Shown: piece after piece, positions 60,242 to 64,000 of the stretch
How positions within the stretch are numbered: the first letter of the stretch is position 1
Layout: every line of letters begins with the position of its first letter
Assembly: GCA_002862745.1 (NCBI GenBank)
Contig: PKDX01000017.1
Location: 27,027 to 91,026 of the forward strand
Length of the DNA: 64,000 bases
Direction of reading: 5' to 3'
DNA from: Bacteroidota bacterium
Lineage (GTDB): Bacteria; Bacteroidota; Bacteroidia; Chitinophagales; UBA8649
Notes under the pieces: generated by a model
Seen by the model: only the letters and a program-made list of their open reading frames with translations
Databases searched by the model: none
Told to the model about the DNA's origin: nothing
Made by a program: the position numbers and the translations under genes

Positions 60242-61652
60242 GTTGTTGACTTCGTTCATATTCATCACCTAATTCAAAATAAGCTTGCTGAATATACCCA
60301 TTCTTATAATCCCCTGTTCTACCTAGCTCAACATGTTTTGCATAATAGGGGTAGTGATCATTAACCCATTCACGGAACAAATCACCTTCTTCATTGGAAT
60401 GAATAGGATAGAGATCAGCGATGTTTACATCGGTCATGAGCGCATGATACCGCTCAGGTTCATAGGCGACAAAAAAGTTGCAATCTTGAGGAACCCACCA
60501 GCGCACGAACTTTGATACATAATCAGAAACGCGAATACAACCTATGCTATTGCATGTTCCAAGCATATTTCGTGGCATTTGCCTCAAGCTTACCTCGTGG
60601 ATGCCATTCCTGTACATGGCATCGGTAAATCGTTTGTGGGGTTGCATGGTTAGGAAATTGGGAAGTTCGACACGTCCTTGGTAGAACACAACATGGTTAT
60701 GTCCCCCACTGAGTAAACTATCATGTTCGATATCAATCGCTTCATAGGGACGACTTCGCTCCCAATGTTTGGACGATATCGTATACTGCCCGCCATAATA
60801 CCTTCGAAAACGATTTAAAGGGAGAAGCTGAAAGTATGATTTAGCATAGGTGCTGTCGGCTCGCATAACTTGTTTTACATCGAGCCTCTTTGAGGAAATA
60901 CCAGCAGAAGCCACCCAAACCAGGGTGTCTTCATAGGCTTCGCAAAGACAAAGCCGCTGTCCACTAGCGTACACTTTACTTCTGCTAAAGCTGTATGTTT
61001 TATCAATAGGTTTACCATAATACCGCCAAATCTTATCAAAAAAATTGAGCTGACCCTCAGGACTTATCAAATGATTGTGATTGACATAATTGATTAAGCT
61101 ATCTCTTGCTTGGTCAAGTATAGAGTCGGGCTGGTACAATGGAAAGGTCATCACATCATTCAACCATTCGCTTTTATAGGGCTCCCAGTCAAACAACTCC
61201 TCAATACGTGGTAAAAACTCCTTAATACCGCGCACGCTTTCATCTGTATTTAATACCATAAAATCCCCAACTAGGTACCGACGAACAAACATTAAGGAGT
61301 CCTCGAGTTCAGGATTTGGCTTTATATTTTCATTAAATAGATCCTCAACGCGAAACATGGTCGTACTATCATACCGTGGTGGCCAATAGTTTGGATCGCG
61401 AACAAGTGGAAGATAACAGGGATTGGAATCTACACGATGTAGGATTTGCTCCTGACTAAGTTCGGCAATGGGTATGCGCGGAACCTCTTCAACGAGACTT
61501 GATGAATCTATGGCCAAAGCTTCAGTCGACGCTTGCTTAGGCTTTTCCATGGGAGGATGCTGGCTAGAGCACTGCTTTGTATTGCATGAAAGCAAAGCAG
61601 CTAGAATAAAACAATACAGGGTGCTATTGGGATATTGTGGTATCGCTTTCAT
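60228..61652 (-). CDS. YkuD-type L,D-transpeptidase lipoprotein (paralogue B)
   Basis: A 474-residue envelope protein. The N-terminus M-K-A-I-P-Q-Y-P...F-I-L-A-A-L-L-S-C ends in a lipobox-like L-L-S-C. Residues about 80-240 form a conserved helical region (N-P-C-Y-L-P-L, R-R-Y-L-V-G-D-F-M-V-L-N, I-E-E-L-F-D-W) shared with paralogue A. The catalytic domain has H-E-V-S then 13 residues, then S-I-G-C-I-R. The usual YkuD motif is H-x(14-17)-[ST]-H-G-C; here the His is Ile, comparable to the S-S-G-C variant of YcbB. Catalytic Cys and upstream His remain. It would make or exchange L,D cross-links. The start overlaps paralogue A by 29 bases. Confidence 0.85.
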   Translation of the reverse strand: MKAIPQYPNSTLYCFILAALLSCNTKQCSSQHPPMEKPKQASTEALAIDSSSLVEEVPRIPIAELSQEQILHRVDSNPCYLPLVRDPNYWPPRYDSTTMFRVEDLFNENIKPNPELEDSLMFVRRYLVGDFMVLNTDESVRGIKEFLPRIEELFDWEPYKSEWLNDVMTFPLYQPDSILDQARDSLINYVNHNHLISPEGQLNFFDKIWRYYGKPIDKTYSFSRSKVYASGQRLCLCEAYEDTLVWVASAGISSKRLDVKQVMRADSTYAKSYFQLLPLNRFRRYYGGQYTISSKHWERSRPYEAIDIEHDSLLSGGHNHVVFYQGRVELPNFLTMQPHKRFTDAMYRNGIHEVSLRQMPRNMLGTCNSIGCIRVSDYVSKFVRWWVPQDCNFFVAYEPERYHALMTDVNIADLYPIHSNEEGDLFREWVNDHYPYYAKHVELGRTGDYKNGYIQQAYFELGDEYERSQQHEDE

Positions 61653-63075
61653 AGGATTTCTGATATTTTTGGTATTCACTGCCTAATTCAAAATATGCCT
61701 GTTGCAGGTAGCCATTTCTAGGGTCTCCTGTTCGATCTAAGTTTACATTCTGTGCGTAGAAGGGGTAGTTGTCGTTAATCCAAGCCCTAAAAGCATTTCC
61801 CTCTTTTTCTGTCTTAATGGGGTAGAGGTCATTCGCATTGATATCCGGTACACGATAATGGTATCGGTGGGGTTGATAGGCCACATAAAAATGGCAGTCC
61901 TGAGGTACCCACCAACGTAGATATTTCGCCATATAGTCCGAAACTCGAATGCATCCTATGCTATTGCATGTACCTAACATGTTACGTGGCATCTGCCTTA
62001 AACTTACTTCATGAATACCATTGTCCTTCATGGCTTCAGGATAGAAGGAAGTGGGCTGCATCGTTAAGAAATTTGGTAATTCAACCCTTCCTTTATACAT
62101 CACGACTCGATTGTGGCCACCGCTCATTAACGTATCATGTGAACGATCGATCGTTTCATATTTGCGGCTGTATTCCCAGTGTTTGGATGAAATGGTGTAA
62201 AATCCTCCATAGTAGTCTCTGGAGCTGCCTATTGGGAAATGATTGTATGTAGAGGTGGATTGCGTAATATCTGCATGCACAATCGTTCTTAATCCAAGCC
62301 TTTTTGATGATACCGCTACAGAACCTACCCAAACTAAAGTATCCCAATACGCTTCGCACATACATAGTCGTTGACCACTTGCATAGACGGTATTCCCCGA
62401 AAAGCTATACTTTTTCTTTGTTGGTCTCCCATAGTATCGCCATATCTTGTTAAAGAAGTTGATTTGACTTTCCGCGGTAAATACAGGGTGGTTCTCATTT
62501 ACGTAACGCGGTATGCTATCACGTAATCGTTGGATTACAGAGTCCGATTGATACAATGGATATCTCATGTGCTCTTCCATCCATGTACTTCGATAAGGAG
62601 CCCAATCAAATAATTCTTCAATTCTTGGATAAAACTCCTCACTGCCTCGAATGGACGAATCCGCATTAAGTACCATGAAATCGCCTACTAAGTATCGTCT
62701 GACAAACATCAATGAATCGGGTAAGTCTTCATTGCCTTTAATGGATGAGTTGAAGAGGTTGTGGTAGCGTATATATTTCGTGCTATCAAATTCCGGTGAC
62801 CAATAGGATGGATCTTGAATAAGCGGCAAATAGCATGGGTTTTCTTGCGCGATCCGAACGATGCGCTCCTGACTGTAGCTCAGGATTGAATCTCTGGGCG
62901 GTCGATCTTCAACCTCGAGGTTGGTGCAATTAGCACATTGATCATAATCCCCAATAGATATTTTCTTTCCATAATCATCATAAACCCTATTGCTTTGGAA
63001 AGCTCGATATCCTATGAAACCAATCAACAGACTTCCTATTGCTAGAAGCACAAGTGTTTGAGGATTTTGTTTCAT
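61624..63075 (-). CDS. YkuD-type L,D-transpeptidase (paralogue A)
   Basis: A 483-residue paralogue of the downstream protein, starting M-K-Q-N-P-Q-T-L-V-L-L-A-I-G-S, with a membrane anchor instead of a lipobox. Both share long identical stretches such as G-I-H-E-V-S-L-R-Q-M-P-R-N-M-L-G-T-C-N-S, then I-G-C-I-R-V-S-D-Y. The variant S-I-G-C motif is present here too, so it is a property of the pair. C-A-N-C-T near residue 50 is an unshared Cys pair. The ATG overlaps the stop of the 53-residue gene by ATGA. A start at 63177 would add residues that do not look like a protein and overlap that gene. Confidence 0.85.
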   Translation of the reverse strand: MKQNPQTLVLLAIGSLLIGFIGYRAFQSNRVYDDYGKKISIGDYDQCANCTNLEVEDRPPRDSILSYSQERIVRIAQENPCYLPLIQDPSYWSPEFDSTKYIRYHNLFNSSIKGNEDLPDSLMFVRRYLVGDFMVLNADSSIRGSEEFYPRIEELFDWAPYRSTWMEEHMRYPLYQSDSVIQRLRDSIPRYVNENHPVFTAESQINFFNKIWRYYGRPTKKKYSFSGNTVYASGQRLCMCEAYWDTLVWVGSVAVSSKRLGLRTIVHADITQSTSTYNHFPIGSSRDYYGGFYTISSKHWEYSRKYETIDRSHDTLMSGGHNRVVMYKGRVELPNFLTMQPTSFYPEAMKDNGIHEVSLRQMPRNMLGTCNSIGCIRVSDYMAKYLRWWVPQDCHFYVAYQPHRYHYRVPDINANDLYPIKTEKEGNAFRAWINDNYPFYAQNVNLDRTGDPRNGYLQQAYFELGSEYQKYQKSYESDTTISQ

Positions 63076-63233
63076 CGAGGTAAATCGTTTGAGGTTTGGC
63101 CTTCTTCGGCCGACGATTCTGGCAGTCGTTTTATTCGCTTCTGTTCTGCTTCGACGGTTTTCGTCCCAATCCACCAACCAAGCAACAACATGCTCAAAAA
63201 AAGGAAAAGATAGAATAGAGGCTTTCGATTCAT
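63072..63233 (-). CDS. small single-helix membrane protein
   Basis: A 53-residue frame beginning M-N-R-K-P-L-F-Y-L-F-L-F-L-S-M-L-L-L-G-W-W-I-G, then a charged soluble tail (T-V-E-A-E-Q-K-R-I-K-R-L-P-E-S-S). It starts 5 bases after the permease stop. Its TGA overlaps the ATG of YkuD paralogue A (ATGA on the minus strand). The coupling at both ends, N-terminal Met and clean hydrophobic helix make it a likely real gene. It may be an assembly or regulatory subunit of the neighbouring enzyme (inference). No homology is known to me. Confidence 0.65.
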   Translation of the reverse strand: MNRKPLFYLFLFLSMLLLGWWIGTKTVEAEQKRIKRLPESSAEEGQTSNDLPR

Positions 63234-63238
63234 GACGA

Positions 63239-64000
63239 TTAAGCTTGTTTAGGAGTTAAATCGTTGTTTCGATTCAATCGAGCATAGAGATAGAGACTTA
63301 CAAGCAGCATAACTAAGCTTGCCTGCATTCCTTGTTGTCGCACAATGAGAACAAGCATTCCAACATTGAGTAGGATAAAAAGAATGTGAATCCAAGGAAA
63401 GAATATAGAACGCTTTACCGTGGGATGCCTAAAAGTATATTCCACGTAGCTTAGCACAGTTAGTGTGGCCATAATGGATAGTGAGGATCCCACCAACATA
63501 ATGAGGTGTTGAATTGGGAGTAAGATGAGTAGACAAGCTATTGCTGTTTGTATCCAGACTGCACGCAAAGGTAATTGGCTCTTATCATCTGTCTTTGCAA
63601 AATATTGCAGCATGCGATTGTCTTCTCCCATCACCTTAAGTACGCGAGGTCCAATAATAACCATACCACTCAATGTAGCTAAAAGGCTAATCGACACAAG
63701 AAGTGAAAGATTGGATGCCATACTAGGTCCAAAAAGGTGTTTGCCAGATTCGTAGATCACTGTTAATTCCAAATCATCTCCTGCAATAAAGGCTTCGCTC
63801 GGGATACTGCGCATAAAGGCTAAGGTGAGCAGGACATAGAGAACAGCTACTACGCTCGCTCCGATAACTAGGGCTCGAGGGATTAATCGCTTAGCATCAG
63901 GAATTTCAGAAGCTACATAGACCGCGGCATTCCAACCTGAATAGGCCAACCATACCCATACTAATTGCTCGGCAAAGCCAATATCTAATGTTTTATCCCA
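63239..64000 (-). CDS. APC-family amino acid permease (partial, 5' end beyond window)
   Basis: The minus-strand frame is open to the right edge of the window: 253 codons, with the N-terminal part missing. It contains W-L-A-Y-S-G-W-N-A-A-V-Y-V-A-S-E-I, the TM6-TM7 region of amino acid-polyamine-organocation transporters, followed by about five more helices. It ends with N-D-L-T-P-K-Q-A. It imports or exports amino acids; the substrate is unknown. The stop is 5 bases from the 53-residue membrane protein, so it is probably the first visible gene of the operon that runs through the YkuD and M23 genes. Confidence 0.85.
   Translation of the reverse strand, partial: WDKTLDIGFAEQLVWVWLAYSGWNAAVYVASEIPDAKRLIPRALVIGASVVAVLYVLLTLAFMRSIPSEAFIAGDDLELTVIYESGKHLFGPSMASNLSLLVSISLLATLSGMVIIGPRVLKVMGEDNRMLQYFAKTDDKSQLPLRAVWIQTAIACLLILLPIQHLIMLVGSSLSIMATLTVLSYVEYTFRHPTVKRSIFFPWIHILFILLNVGMLVLIVRQQGMQASLVMLLVSLYLYARLNRNNDLTPKQA

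Noticed and set aside
1..64000. tRNA genes, insertion sequences, prophage or toxin-antitoxin genes
   Set aside because: Gaps are all short (under about 260 bases) and none shows a cloverleaf, transposase, integrase or toxin-like frame.

Overview
This 64 kb window is chromosomal DNA from a member of the Bacteroidota, probably a marine or aquatic Flavobacteriia- or Saprospiria-like bacterium. The evidence is a giant PKD-type protein with a type B sorting domain of the type IX secretion system next to a PorP/SprF partner, a complete Na+-NQR operon, a carboxypeptidase-regulatory/TonB receptor, DUF3098, DUF3127, DUF4295 and HU-SPOR proteins, a possible PID-CTERM protein, weak Shine-Dalgarno use, and a few TAnnTTTG-like -7 boxes. 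Coding density is very high. No gap reaches 300 bases, and I see no tRNA, rRNA, insertion sequence, phage or CRISPR. Genus cannot be fixed from the sequence alone.

Layout. 1-2.4 kb: two secreted proteins and the 5' end of a divergent secreted protein. 2.4-5.5 kb: rpmB-rpmG-DUF4295, a terminator, then ftsY-pdxJ-plsC with 4-base overlaps. 5.5-7.3 kb: yqgE and a DUF4105 membrane protein. 7.4-15.1 kb: nqrABCDEF-apbE with a convergent nqrM-like gene. 15.1-22.2 kb: mazG, a fasciclin lipoprotein, an HsdR_N-like nuclease-fold protein divergent from holA, and the ftsX-DUF3098-uppP-truB-ribF string on the minus strand. 22.3-32.3 kb: leuS, a small PID-CTERM-like protein, aspartate kinase, rnhA, a queuosine-precursor transporter, a DUF1295 protein, ornithine aminotransferase, cytidine deaminase and a saccharopine-dehydrogenase-like enzyme.

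32.3-37.7 kb, minus strand: a collagen-like fibre protein with a C-terminal peptidase S74 chaperone, then a Nudix hydrolase, a sirtuin and an NlpC/P60 protein whose catalytic Cys is Asp. 37.7-45.5 kb: the giant PKD protein and its PorP/SprF partner. 45.5-51.4 kb: a TPR / outer-membrane barrel / HU-SPOR operon on the minus strand. 51.5-59.1 kb: ahcY, a TonB-dependent receptor, DUF3127 with an SSB-like tail, accC, an AlkB-type hydroxylase and a P-loop kinase. 59.1-64 kb, minus strand: an APC permease (cut by the window end), a 53-residue membrane protein, two tandem YkuD L,D-transpeptidase paralogues and an M23/LysM protein, all tightly overlapping.

The least ordinary items are the permease-YkuD-YkuD-M23 envelope cassette, the membrane-anchored NqrA, the fibre protein with a repeated beta unit and a YGxYN repeat field, the predicted pseudo-peptidase NlpC, and the PID-CTERM-like microprotein. 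Functions are read from motifs and remembered family knowledge; no database search was possible.
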